From: Yersinia nurmii
GTDB taxonomy: Bacteria; Pseudomonadota; Gammaproteobacteria; Enterobacterales; Enterobacteriaceae
DNA length: 64,000 nt
NCBI RefSeq assembly: GCF_001112925.1
Contig: NZ_CPYD01000001.1
Span: forward strand, 1 to 64,000
Direction of reading: 5' to 3'
Shown here: one piece after another, positions 1 through 6,802 of the stretch
Layout of the letters: each line of letters opens with the position of its first letter
Position numbering within the stretch: position 1 is the stretch's first letter
Notes under the pieces: model-generated
Seen by the model: only the letters and a program-made list of their open reading frames with translations
What the model was told of the DNA's origin: nothing
Database searches by the model: none
Position numbers and translations under genes: made by a program

Positions 1-77
1 CCGTCCGTTGGGGTAATAAAACCAAAGCCTTTACCCGCGTCAAACCATTTTACTAAACCAGTCATTGTATTAGACAT
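1..77 (-). CDS. Cold-shock protein, CspA family (5' part only)
   Basis: Reverse-strand translation from the ATG at 77-75 gives [20 protein letters not shown] followed by ITPTDG. This is the N-terminal half of the CspA OB-fold with the RNP1-type motif KGFGFI. The family binds single-stranded RNA/DNA and melts RNA structure, typically in cold-shocked or growing cells. The remainder lies beyond the window edge. A good ribosome site (AAGGAAG) sits just upstream of the ATG; an internal Met at 65-63 is less likely because it lacks one. Upstream is a long, structured, gene-free leader, as expected for cold-inducible csp genes. Which csp paralogue this is cannot be decided from 25 residues. Confidence 0.9.
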   Translation of the reverse strand, partial: MSNTMTGLVKWFDAGKGFGFITPTD

Positions 78-101
78 AGCGATACTTCCTTTATTTATTT
101 T

Positions 102-159
102 TTAAGTGCCATAAGGCAAGAGAGGTCTGTCTTTCAGTTATTTCTTATGGGGCACTTAA
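102..159 (-). promoter_or_regulatory. Structured 5' leader of the cold-shock gene (inverted repeat)
   Basis: In the leader of the csp gene, plus-strand ttaagtgccataag (102-115) and cttatggggcacttaa (144-159) can pair as a stem with a two-base bulge. The arm nearest the gene also contains a small self-complementary TGCC/GGCA hairpin (107-118). It resembles the upstream box (conserved GGCACACTTAA-like element) of the cspA mRNA leader. Known cspA leaders refold with temperature and control translation, so a similar role is inferred here. Confidence 0.55.
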
Positions 160-471
160 GAAGGAGTTTCGCGGTGAAGAGGTATCTATCGAGGATAACG
201 CTAATACTGTGAACTGCTTTACTAAAACTGCTTTCATAAGGTCTGTGTTCCAAACCGATGACGCTATTTACTCATACCCAATGATTTTAATCAAGCCTTA
301 TTTATAAATAAATCAAACACCCGTTTAGACGTCTGGCTGTTTAGCCATAAATATATCCAATAAAACTGCGTCAGCATAAAACCAAATAAAGCACACAGTT
401 TTACGCCGACGAAACATTAGAGTAAATATATTGATAGAAATTTATTTTCACCATTAGCTATTTATTAAAAG

Positions 472-494
472 TTTTATTAAAAACCCCTTCGGGT
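472..494 (-). terminator. Probable intrinsic terminator of the carbonic anhydrase gene
   Basis: On the minus strand, just after the carbonic anhydrase stop, ACCC-GAAG-GGGT forms a short tetraloop hairpin (483-494) followed directly by TTTTTAATAAAA. The stem is only about four GC-rich pairs, so termination efficiency is uncertain. Confidence 0.5.
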
Positions 495-521
495 GCTCTG
501 ATAAATTAAAATAACCAAAAA

Positions 522-1256
522 TTAATTTACAATAACCCTACCGTGTAACTCTTGGACCGGCCGGTTATTATCGTGATGGATGACCGACTTGAACTGCGTA
601 ATCTGGTTTTCAGAAACGCTTAACGGCTGTTTAAACACCAGCCAGCGTACCCCTTCTGAACAAGGGGGTGTGGTTAGCGAGCCACTGAAACGATAATAGT
701 ATTTGCTGTCCGGAATCAGGCCATTAAGATCCAACGCCTGCTTGATCTTCTCTTCCTGGTTCAATCCTTTTGGTATTTGCTGCCACACTTTTTCCAGCAC
801 CACATTTTCTTTGCCCAGTTCGTACATAACGGCGACAACCAGCAATTCTCCCTGCTTATTTTTGTGTAGAAAGTGCGCCTCCATCGGATATTGCTTACCC
901 TTTATTGTATTTTCACTAGGAGAATGGAAATGCAGCTGTTTTAGCATAAAAGTTTCACCATCTAGCTGCACTTTATTCCCGCTGGGTACGTTCAACTGAA
1001 CCGTATGACCATTATTTACGATACTCAGCGCCGTGGTAAAATATTGCATGGTCAGCGGCGCCAGGTTACTTCTTAATTCCCCGCGGATATCTATCGGTGA
1101 CTGGTTGCGTCCATCCTGACAAAGATGAAACTCTGGTTTCAGCGTCCCCCAATGCTCTGGAGCCCGTTGACCTTCATAAGTCCAGGTGCTGGTTTCATCG
1201 GCCTGAAGCGAAAAGCTCGCGCTCAGTAATATCGCTAATAACAACTTACCGTTCAT
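522..1256 (-). CDS. cah: Periplasmic alpha-carbonic anhydrase
   Basis: Predicted to hydrate CO2 to bicarbonate in the periplasm. Residues 1-19 form a signal peptide ending LQA. The mature part has the alpha-class signature: NQSPIDI, the zinc ligands His109 and His111 in LHFHSPSEN, His128 in EAHFLHKN, and the TTPPCSEGVRW segment near the C-terminus. Two cysteines (HLCQDG and PPCSEG) could form the usual disulphide. The 244-residue length is normal. An ATG five codons upstream (1271) lacks a ribosome site, whereas ATG 1256 is preceded by GGAG at nine bases, so 1256 is preferred. The gene stands alone, with a gene-free stretch upstream and a weak terminator downstream. It is complete, with all zinc ligands. 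Confidence 0.95.
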   Translation of the reverse strand: MNGKLLLAILLSASFSLQADETSTWTYEGQRAPEHWGTLKPEFHLCQDGRNQSPIDIRGELRSNLAPLTMQYFTTALSIVNNGHTVQLNVPSGNKVQLDGETFMLKQLHFHSPSENTIKGKQYPMEAHFLHKNKQGELLVVAVMYELGKENVVLEKVWQQIPKGLNQEEKIKQALDLNGLIPDSKYYYRFSGSLTTPPCSEGVRWLVFKQPLSVSENQITQFKSVIHHDNNRPVQELHGRVIVN

Positions 1257-1823
1257 TCGTCTGTACTCCATTACGTTGGTGTTTTACGGTTAAACCGAGC
1301 TAGGCGATATATTACATCCCATATCCTTATTTTATTAATAGCTATGAGAAATATCTCCAATGCGTCAGCCTCTATTTCACTCTTTTTTACCACCGCAGAC
1401 GCGAACTCTCACTCCACTTTAAGACCAACTAAAGTTTTAAAGAATATATACGCGATGATTCACCCCATAGGAGATATCCCATACGATGAAGATGAAACGC
1501 TCAAGGTAACCAATATGGTCACGGCATAAATACAAAGCAGAAAATCCTAATAGGCGATGGTTCGCGCCAGAGGCTCAATAAAAGACATAGTGATCCTTCC
1601 ACTGCCGCTTTACGTTAATGGCTGCCAATAGAATTATTCATTAATTTCACCCAAAATAGCGGGTTACGCCATGTGGCATTGGCATAGCTTGAGTCGTACG
1701 CGGCCGATTGTGGAAATCTTTGTTAGTAAGGCAGTTTTTATTATTAAAGCGGGCGCTATGCCACAACAAAACCTCTATACTCGCAAGATAAGCGCGCTAT
1801 ACTTCGAAGAATAAGGGGGATAT
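1257..1823. other. Gene-poor intergenic stretch
   Basis: About 570 bases between the carbonic anhydrase start and the small gene at 1824. It must contain promoters for both outward-facing genes. A 61-codon plus-strand frame (1344-1529) has no ribosome site and no recognisable protein character, and no RNA gene or repeat could be identified. The sequence is mixed in composition and could hold decayed coding sequence, but nothing specific can be supported. Confidence 0.4.
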
Positions 1824-1997
1824 ATGCTTATTGGATTTGTTCTACTGGTCAGCACATGCGGAATAGATGCTTGTGACGCGCTTCCCGTGTCTGAAGATAT
1901 ATATCCTACCCGTCAGGAATGCCTTGCCGTGGCGGCTAAAATCCATCAGCGTCGCCCGGATGTGGTGCTGCTTTGTGGGGAAGTTCATCGGCAATAA
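1824..1997 (+). CDS. Small cysteine-containing protein, DUF1482/YebW-like
   Basis: A 57-codon ORF beginning MLIGFVLLVSTCGIDACDAL and ending GEVHRQ. It has a strong ribosome site (AAGGGGGA) six bases or so before the ATG. The protein has a hydrophobic N-terminus, four cysteines and the pattern D-I-Y-x-T-x-x-x-C. That pattern recalls the small enterobacterial DUF1482 proteins (E. coli YebW), whose function is unknown. The gene converges on the aryl polyene cluster with only 23 bases between the stops. Family assignment is from pattern memory and moderately uncertain; that it is a real gene is supported by the ribosome site and the protein-like composition. Confidence 0.6.
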   Translation: MLIGFVLLVSTCGIDACDALPVSEDIYPTRQECLAVAAKIHQRRPDVVLLCGEVHRQ

Positions 1998-2020
1998 TTT
2001 GATAAATGGAAGGAATACGC

Positions 2021-2629
2021 TCATTTATCCACGGTGAAATCGCTGTTTGCGCTTTCTGGCAGGCAGCAACTGACCGCCACACTCAACCCTTGCTGATACC
2101 AGTGAAATATTTCGCTGCCGACAATGCCCAATGTTTCGGGCTTTAGCGCTATCGAACGCATTTGCCAAACACTCAGCCCGCGTTGTTTTAATAGTGCCTC
2201 GTGGGCGGTCCACAAACGCCAAAACGCCATCATGACATTTTCAGCTGGCTGCGCCGCCAACCACAGATATTCAGCCTCACCGAAATAGTGCTGGGCAATC
2301 TCTATCGCAGCGGAACGCGGCCTGATCACTTCGATATCGCAGCCAATCGGCCCTTTATCACTCACGGCGACAAAAACAAAATCGCCGCTGTGACTGATAT
2401 TGAAATGTGGCAATTGAGCACACCTAAACGTAGGTTTTCCCGATGCGGTAATGATCATTTCCCTGAGAGGCCGCTGACCCACCTGCTGTGCCAGCAGCAC
2501 TCTGCCCGCTACCCACGCATCCCGCCGTTTGCCGTTGGGAGCCTGATCCAGTAACGCCGCCGACAACCAACCGGTGATTACATCCGGTTGGCTGAGAACG
2601 CTGATTCGAGCCAGAGCAGTGCGCATCAT
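2021..2629 (-). CDS. 4'-phosphopantetheinyl transferase (Sfp type), aryl polyene cluster
   Basis: Transfers phosphopantetheine from CoA onto the serine of acyl carrier proteins, here presumably the two cluster ACPs. The 202-residue protein has the Sfp-type signature IGCDIEVI, with metal-binding Asp98 and Glu100, preceded by FNISHSGDFVFVAV. The later motif reads FWRLWTAHEALLKQRG. It is the usual W-x-x-K-E-A...K element with His where Lys is most common, while Glu and the downstream Lys are kept. It is the last gene of the minus-strand cluster, three bases after the ketosynthase stop. Start could be either of two adjacent Met codons. The same enzyme could in principle also load IacP of the T3SS, but that is speculation. 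Confidence 0.9.
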   Translation of the reverse strand: MMRTALARISVLSQPDVITGWLSAALLDQAPNGKRRDAWVAGRVLLAQQVGQRPLREMIITASGKPTFRCAQLPHFNISHSGDFVFVAVSDKGPIGCDIEVIRPRSAAIEIAQHYFGEAEYLWLAAQPAENVMMAFWRLWTAHEALLKQRGLSVWQMRSIALKPETLGIVGSEIFHWYQQGLSVAVSCCLPESANSDFTVDK

Positions 2630-2632
2630 CGG

Positions 2633-3862
2633 TTAACGCCAGCGACGGAAAACCAGTGAAGTGTTGATACCGCCAAAGGCAAAGTTGTTGCTTTGGAAAA
2701 ACTCGGTATCAATATGCCGTGACTCTCCCATGATGTAATCAAGTTCTCCACAGGCCGGATCGGGCTGAGTCAGATTGAGCGTCGGCGCAAACCAGCCTTC
2801 ATTCATCATTTCCAGACTCATCCAAGCTTCCAGCGCTCCGCAGGCACCTAACGTATGGCCGAAATAGCTTTTCAACGATGAAATCGGCGTATTACTGCCA
2901 AATACCGCGGCGGTAGCCTGACTTTCAGCCAGATCGCCACGGTCGGTCGCCGTACCGTGAGCGCTGATATAGCCGATATCCACCGCCTGCAACTGCGCCA
3001 TACGTAGCCCCTGTTCGATGCAAATTTGCATAGTTTCACGCTGTGGCTGAGTAATGTGGGCCGCATCACAGTTAGTGGCGAATCCCACGACTTCCCCGTA
3101 GATCTTCGCATCTCGCGCTCTGGCGTGCTCCAACTCTTCCAACACCAGCGTGCCCGCGCCCTCCCCAATGACCAGCCCGTCTCGATTGATATCGAAAGGC
3201 GACGGCGTGGTATGTGGCGAATCATTGCGCTGACTGGTGGCAAATAAGGTATCAAACACCGCCGCTTCAGACGGGCAAAGTTCTTCCGCTCCACCGGCAA
3301 CCATCACCGTTTGATAACCGTGGCGAATGGCCTCCCACGCGTAACCTATTGCCTGGCTCCCGGAAGTACAGGCGCTAGAAGTAGGAATCACTCGCCCACG
3401 CAGTCCGAAGAACAACCCGGTATTCACCGCCGCGGTGTGCGGCATCATCTGCACATAGGTGGTGCCGGTGATATTATTGGTGTGTTTTTCCGTTAGCATG
3501 GTGGCAAATTCGCTAACCGGTTTAGTACTGCCGGTAGAAGAACCGTAGGCGATGCCGGTTTCACCATTAGTTAGCACCGCTTCGCCGATCAAACCCGCCT
3601 GAGTCAGTGCCAGCTCGGTCGCTCTGGTCGCTAGTAGGGAAACTCGCCCCATTGAGCGAATGCGTTTGCGGGTGTAATGCTCCGGTAAGGTGAAATCATC
3701 AATAGGCGCGCCCACTAAGGTATTCAATCCCGCGTATTCACGCCATTCCGGCATGCTGCGCACCGCATTTTTACCGGACTTCAGGCCAGCAGCCACGCTC
3801 TGCCAGTCATTGCCAAAGGCGGTTACGCCGCCCATGCCGGTAATCACGACTCGGCGAGTCAT
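2633..3862 (-). CDS. Beta-ketoacyl-ACP synthase (FabF-like), aryl polyene chain extension
   Basis: A 409-residue condensing enzyme starting MTRRVVITGMGGVTAFGN. The catalytic Cys165 sits in TSSACTSGSQ, and both active-site His motifs are present (SAHGTATDRGD and FGHTLGACGA). Lys and Phe gating segments near the C-terminus (NNFAFGGIN) are also typical. Its stop lies three bases before the phosphopantetheinyl transferase, and its start overlaps the ketoreductase gene by four bases (ATGA). In described APE clusters two to three ketosynthase-type proteins act with an ACP to iterate malonyl extension into a conjugated polyene; this is one of the two with an intact catalytic triad here. Confidence 0.92.
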   Translation of the reverse strand: MTRRVVITGMGGVTAFGNDWQSVAAGLKSGKNAVRSMPEWREYAGLNTLVGAPIDDFTLPEHYTRKRIRSMGRVSLLATRATELALTQAGLIGEAVLTNGETGIAYGSSTGSTKPVSEFATMLTEKHTNNITGTTYVQMMPHTAAVNTGLFFGLRGRVIPTSSACTSGSQAIGYAWEAIRHGYQTVMVAGGAEELCPSEAAVFDTLFATSQRNDSPHTTPSPFDINRDGLVIGEGAGTLVLEELEHARARDAKIYGEVVGFATNCDAAHITQPQRETMQICIEQGLRMAQLQAVDIGYISAHGTATDRGDLAESQATAAVFGSNTPISSLKSYFGHTLGACGALEAWMSLEMMNEGWFAPTLNLTQPDPACGELDYIMGESRHIDTEFFQSNNFAFGGINTSLVFRRWR

Positions 3863-4590
3863 AGCATGCCCCCATTAACGGAAATCACCTGACGCGTCAC
3901 GTAACTCGCAATATCAGACATCAAATAACTGGCGAGCCCGGCCACTTCCTCTGCGGCACCCATCCGTTTCATCGGGATCATATTCATCGCTTCTTTTAAC
4001 GATGCTTCTTCCATCTGAATCATGCCGGTATCAATCAACCCCGGCGCTATGCAGTTTACAGTGATTTTGCGCTTCGCCAGTTCTATTGCCAGCGCTTTTG
4101 TTGCGCCGATAATGCCCGCTTTTGCCGCGCTATAGTTGACCTGACCTCGATTCCCCATTAAACCGGAAACCGACGATAGCGTGATGATTCTGCCGCCTTG
4201 ACGCAACCCGATCATCGGCATGATACAGGGATGGATCACGTTATAAAAACTGTCCAGATTGGTATGGATCACGCTGTCCCAGTCGTCTTCACTGAGCGCC
4301 GGGAACGCGCCGTCGCGAGCAATTCCGGCATTGTTCACCACGCCGTAGTAGGCACCATGAGTTTCAATATCCTGCTCAATGGCCTGCCGTGTCGCGTCAC
4401 GATCGGCTACGTCAAAACCGATAATCCGCCCTTGTCCGCCTTGCGCAGTTATCTGTTCTGCCGTTTGCTGAGCCCCCGGAAGATCGCTGTGATAATGCAC
4501 TGCCACGCTAAATCCATCGGCAGCCAGTTGGAGGGCTATCGCTCGCCCGATACCTTTACTGCCGCCCGTGACCAAAACTGAACGCGTCAT
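3859..4590 (-). CDS. 3-oxoacyl-ACP reductase (FabG-like)
   Basis: A 243-residue short-chain dehydrogenase. It has the NADP-binding GGSKGIGRAIA at residues 9-19, the NNAG structural motif, and the catalytic Ser and Tyr-x-x-x-Lys in SSVSGLMG and NYSAAKAG, ending SVNGGML as FabG proteins do. It should reduce the beta-keto group after each condensation in polyene assembly. It is translationally coupled on both sides by four-base overlaps, with the dehydratase upstream and the ketosynthase downstream, which fits the order condensation, reduction and dehydration. Confidence 0.92.
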   Translation of the reverse strand: MTRSVLVTGGSKGIGRAIALQLAADGFSVAVHYHSDLPGAQQTAEQITAQGGQGRIIGFDVADRDATRQAIEQDIETHGAYYGVVNNAGIARDGAFPALSEDDWDSVIHTNLDSFYNVIHPCIMPMIGLRQGGRIITLSSVSGLMGNRGQVNYSAAKAGIIGATKALAIELAKRKITVNCIAPGLIDTGMIQMEEASLKEAMNMIPMKRMGAAEEVAGLASYLMSDIASYVTRQVISVNGGML

Positions 4591-5063
4591 TCCATTTCAT
4601 CCCGTTGAAATAATTGTTTAAGTTCTTGTTGATCCGGTTGATAGGTATTCAACCGCGCGGTGGCTAAAACCTGCCCCGCACTGCTGATTTCACCTTCAAA
4701 GCTGCCAAATTTTTCGTCCTGCATCAGCAAGACCATAGTGATATCCAATAGATTGCCGTTTTTAATCAACGAAGTCTGGCTGCGTAACGCGCGCGCGCCG
4801 AGCAACATGCCCAGACTCGCCACCCGCTCACCCCGCTGCCGACTATGCCAGCCCGACCACACGCCGACGGTTTGCGCCATCAATTCCAACGCAAACCATC
4901 CAGGCAAATGCCCTTCGGCAGTGAGAAAAGGAGCCAAAACCCCCTGTTCTGTGACTTTAACCCGACAATGCACGCGTTCTTCTTCTACCGCTACAACCTC
5001 TTCCAGTAGCATCATCGGCGCATGATGAGGCAAATAATTTCCCGCCGGTAAATATTCAGGCAT
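4587..5063 (-). CDS. Hotdog-fold 3-hydroxyacyl-ACP dehydratase-like protein
   Basis: A 158-residue FabZ/FabA-type hotdog protein. The N-terminal YLPHHAPMMLLEE supplies the likely catalytic His, and HLPGWFALELMAQTVGVW is the hotdog helix with the conserved Glu. It is predicted to remove water from the beta-hydroxyacyl chain and so install the conjugated double bonds. It overlaps the upstream ketosynthase by eight bases and the downstream ketoreductase by four. It is one of two small hotdog dehydratase-like proteins in the cluster; described APE systems use a pair of such proteins, possibly as a heterodimer. Confidence 0.85.
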   Translation of the reverse strand: MPEYLPAGNYLPHHAPMMLLEEVVAVEEERVHCRVKVTEQGVLAPFLTAEGHLPGWFALELMAQTVGVWSGWHSRQRGERVASLGMLLGARALRSQTSLIKNGNLLDITMVLLMQDEKFGSFEGEISSAGQVLATARLNTYQPDQQELKQLFQRDEME

Positions 5064-6228
5064 GACGCTTCCCCAGAATCAGGCAGGTATTATTACCGCC
5101 AAAGGCGAATGAATTGGACATAACTATTGTCTTTATCAATGGTTCCTGCTTGAGCAATAACCCGCAAGGCGGCAAACTGTCATCCAGCGTTGAATGAGAG
5201 AAATCCTGCGCCGGCAATGGTAAATCACGAGTCAATAACAGCCAGCACAGCGCGGCTTCGCACGCGCCTGCCGCACCTAATGTGTGCCCGGTTAAATGCT
5301 TGGTCGAGCTACAGGGCGTGCCATTACCAAAGATGTGATTGACCACTTTGGCCTCGATGTGGTCATTAAGCCGGGTAGCGGTGCCATGCAGATTGATATA
5401 CCCCACATCCTGCGGTTGAATTGCCGCATCATCCAACGCCTGTTCAATAGCGCGAATGGCGCCTTCGCCTTCCGGATGCGGTGCCGACATATGCCATGCG
5501 TCACTGGATTCACCGACGCCGAGCAAGGCTATCTCCTGAGGTTCCCGCGTGAGCAGCATAAGAGCCGATGCTTCACCTATAGTAATACCGCAGCGTTCCG
5601 CGGCAAAAGGCTGGCAACGCTGAGTGGAAAGTGATTCAAGACTGTTAAAACCGTTGACGGGCATCCGGCTGAGCGTATCCGCACCGCCAACAATTGCCAC
5701 ATCCGCCAGCCCGGCTTGGATCAAACGCCGACCGCTGATAATAGCTCTGGAGCTGGAGGAGCAGGCGGTAGACAAAGTGAACGCTGGCCCTTCCAGTTCG
5801 AGATAGGCCGAAAGAAAACGTGCCGGATCGCCTAATTCCTGTTGATAATAATCATAGCCGTCACTTTCCTCGTCGTGACAGCGGTGGTTAACCTGTCGAT
5901 CGCCCTCATTTAATCCAGAAGTACTGGTGCCCAACACCACCGCCACGCGATCGCGACCAAAGCGTGCTATCGCTTGATCGACCTGCGGACGAATTTGCTG
6001 CAACGCCGCCAATAACAGCTGATTATTGCGGCTGCGGTGCATAGCAAGCGCCGCCGGAATTTCCGGTAGTTCACCTTCAACGGCGCCTAGCCAGCAGGAC
6101 TGTTCGGGTTGAACCCAGCCATCGCGTGGCTGCATGCCGGGAGCGATGCCCAAAGGAAGCTGGCTGGCAATCTGATCGGCATTGTTTCCTAACGCATTCA
6201 GCATGCCTACCGCAGAAATATAAATCAT
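5056..6228 (-). CDS. Beta-ketoacyl-ACP synthase, second aryl polyene ketosynthase
   Basis: A ketosynthase of 390 residues from MIYISAVGMLNALG, with catalytic Cys156 in LSTACSSSSRAI, NLHGTATRLNDHIEA and the HLTGHTLGAAGA His motif, so it is catalytically competent by sequence. A longer frame to 6267 exists. The ATG at 6228 lies one base after the TAA of the upstream lipoprotein gene (TAACATG), aligns with the family start and is preferred. In APE systems the different ketosynthases serve priming with the aryl starter and chain extension; which one this is cannot be told from sequence alone. Confidence 0.9.
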   Translation of the reverse strand: MIYISAVGMLNALGNNADQIASQLPLGIAPGMQPRDGWVQPEQSCWLGAVEGELPEIPAALAMHRSRNNQLLLAALQQIRPQVDQAIARFGRDRVAVVLGTSTSGLNEGDRQVNHRCHDEESDGYDYYQQELGDPARFLSAYLELEGPAFTLSTACSSSSRAIISGRRLIQAGLADVAIVGGADTLSRMPVNGFNSLESLSTQRCQPFAAERCGITIGEASALMLLTREPQEIALLGVGESSDAWHMSAPHPEGEGAIRAIEQALDDAAIQPQDVGYINLHGTATRLNDHIEAKVVNHIFGNGTPCSSTKHLTGHTLGAAGACEAALCWLLLTRDLPLPAQDFSHSTLDDSLPPCGLLLKQEPLIKTIVMSNSFAFGGNNTCLILGKRHA

Positions 6229-6229
6229 G

Positions 6230-6802
6230 TTAGCTGTCCAGATGTTGAATCGCGATCTGATAACCAAAAACGTACTGGCGGATGCTAATCGGTTGGCGCA
6301 CGCCTTTGCTGGTCATATAAACAATTTCGGTTACCCGTTGTCCTTGCTTATCACGCAGTTCGCGGCGGGATCCGTTGTCGACCAGCGTCCAACCTACGGG
6401 TAACTGCTCATGCCAAGCAGAAACCGGCCAGTAACTCAGCATAATATCGGCCAGAACTTGGCTGGCCGGAGGCAACTCAGGTAGCACAATTGACTGCTCG
6501 CTTTTGATCCCCTGCGCATCGTAGGTCAGTTTGAACAGGCGAATACCCAGAGATGACAACCCCGCCAGCACAATCTGTTGCCGATCCGCATTGAGCAATA
6601 CCAGCAAAGACTGCTGCTTACCTTTCACCGTGGCAGTCAGCAACTGTTGTTCATTCACCGCCGGCGTGATACCTGGCGCGGGTAATCTGACCTTCACGCC
6701 CGGTTTTAACCAGGCCTGGGGGCGATTATCAGCGGGTTTAGTGGCGCAGGCCGTCAGCATCAAAGCCAAGGATAAAGCCGAGATACAGCGTAAAATCATC
6801 AT
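6230..6802 (-). CDS. DUF3261-type lipoprotein of the aryl polyene cluster
   Basis: A 190-residue predicted lipoprotein: Met-Met start, hydrophobic segment and lipobox LTAC with Cys19. The rest is a compact soluble domain with repeated short beta-like segments. Small lipoproteins of this kind (DUF3261) accompany the MMPL exporter and LolA-like carrier in aryl polyene clusters and are thought to take part in moving the lipid to the outer membrane, though no mechanism is established. Its gene overlaps the exporter gene by four bases and is followed one base later by a ketosynthase. Confidence 0.75.
   Translation of the reverse strand: MMILRCISALSLALMLTACATKPADNRPQAWLKPGVKVRLPAPGITPAVNEQQLLTATVKGKQQSLLVLLNADRQQIVLAGLSSLGIRLFKLTYDAQGIKSEQSIVLPELPPASQVLADIMLSYWPVSAWHEQLPVGWTLVDNGSRRELRDKQGQRVTEIVYMTSKGVRQPISIRQYVFGYQIAIQHLDS

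Noticed and set aside
1344..1529. 61-codon plus-strand ORF beside the carbonic anhydrase gene
   Set aside because: No ribosome site, no recognisable protein features and no neighbour that would support it.
2201..2554. Plus-strand ORF opposite the phosphopantetheinyl transferase gene
   Set aside because: Entirely antisense to a gene with clear family motifs; a shadow frame.
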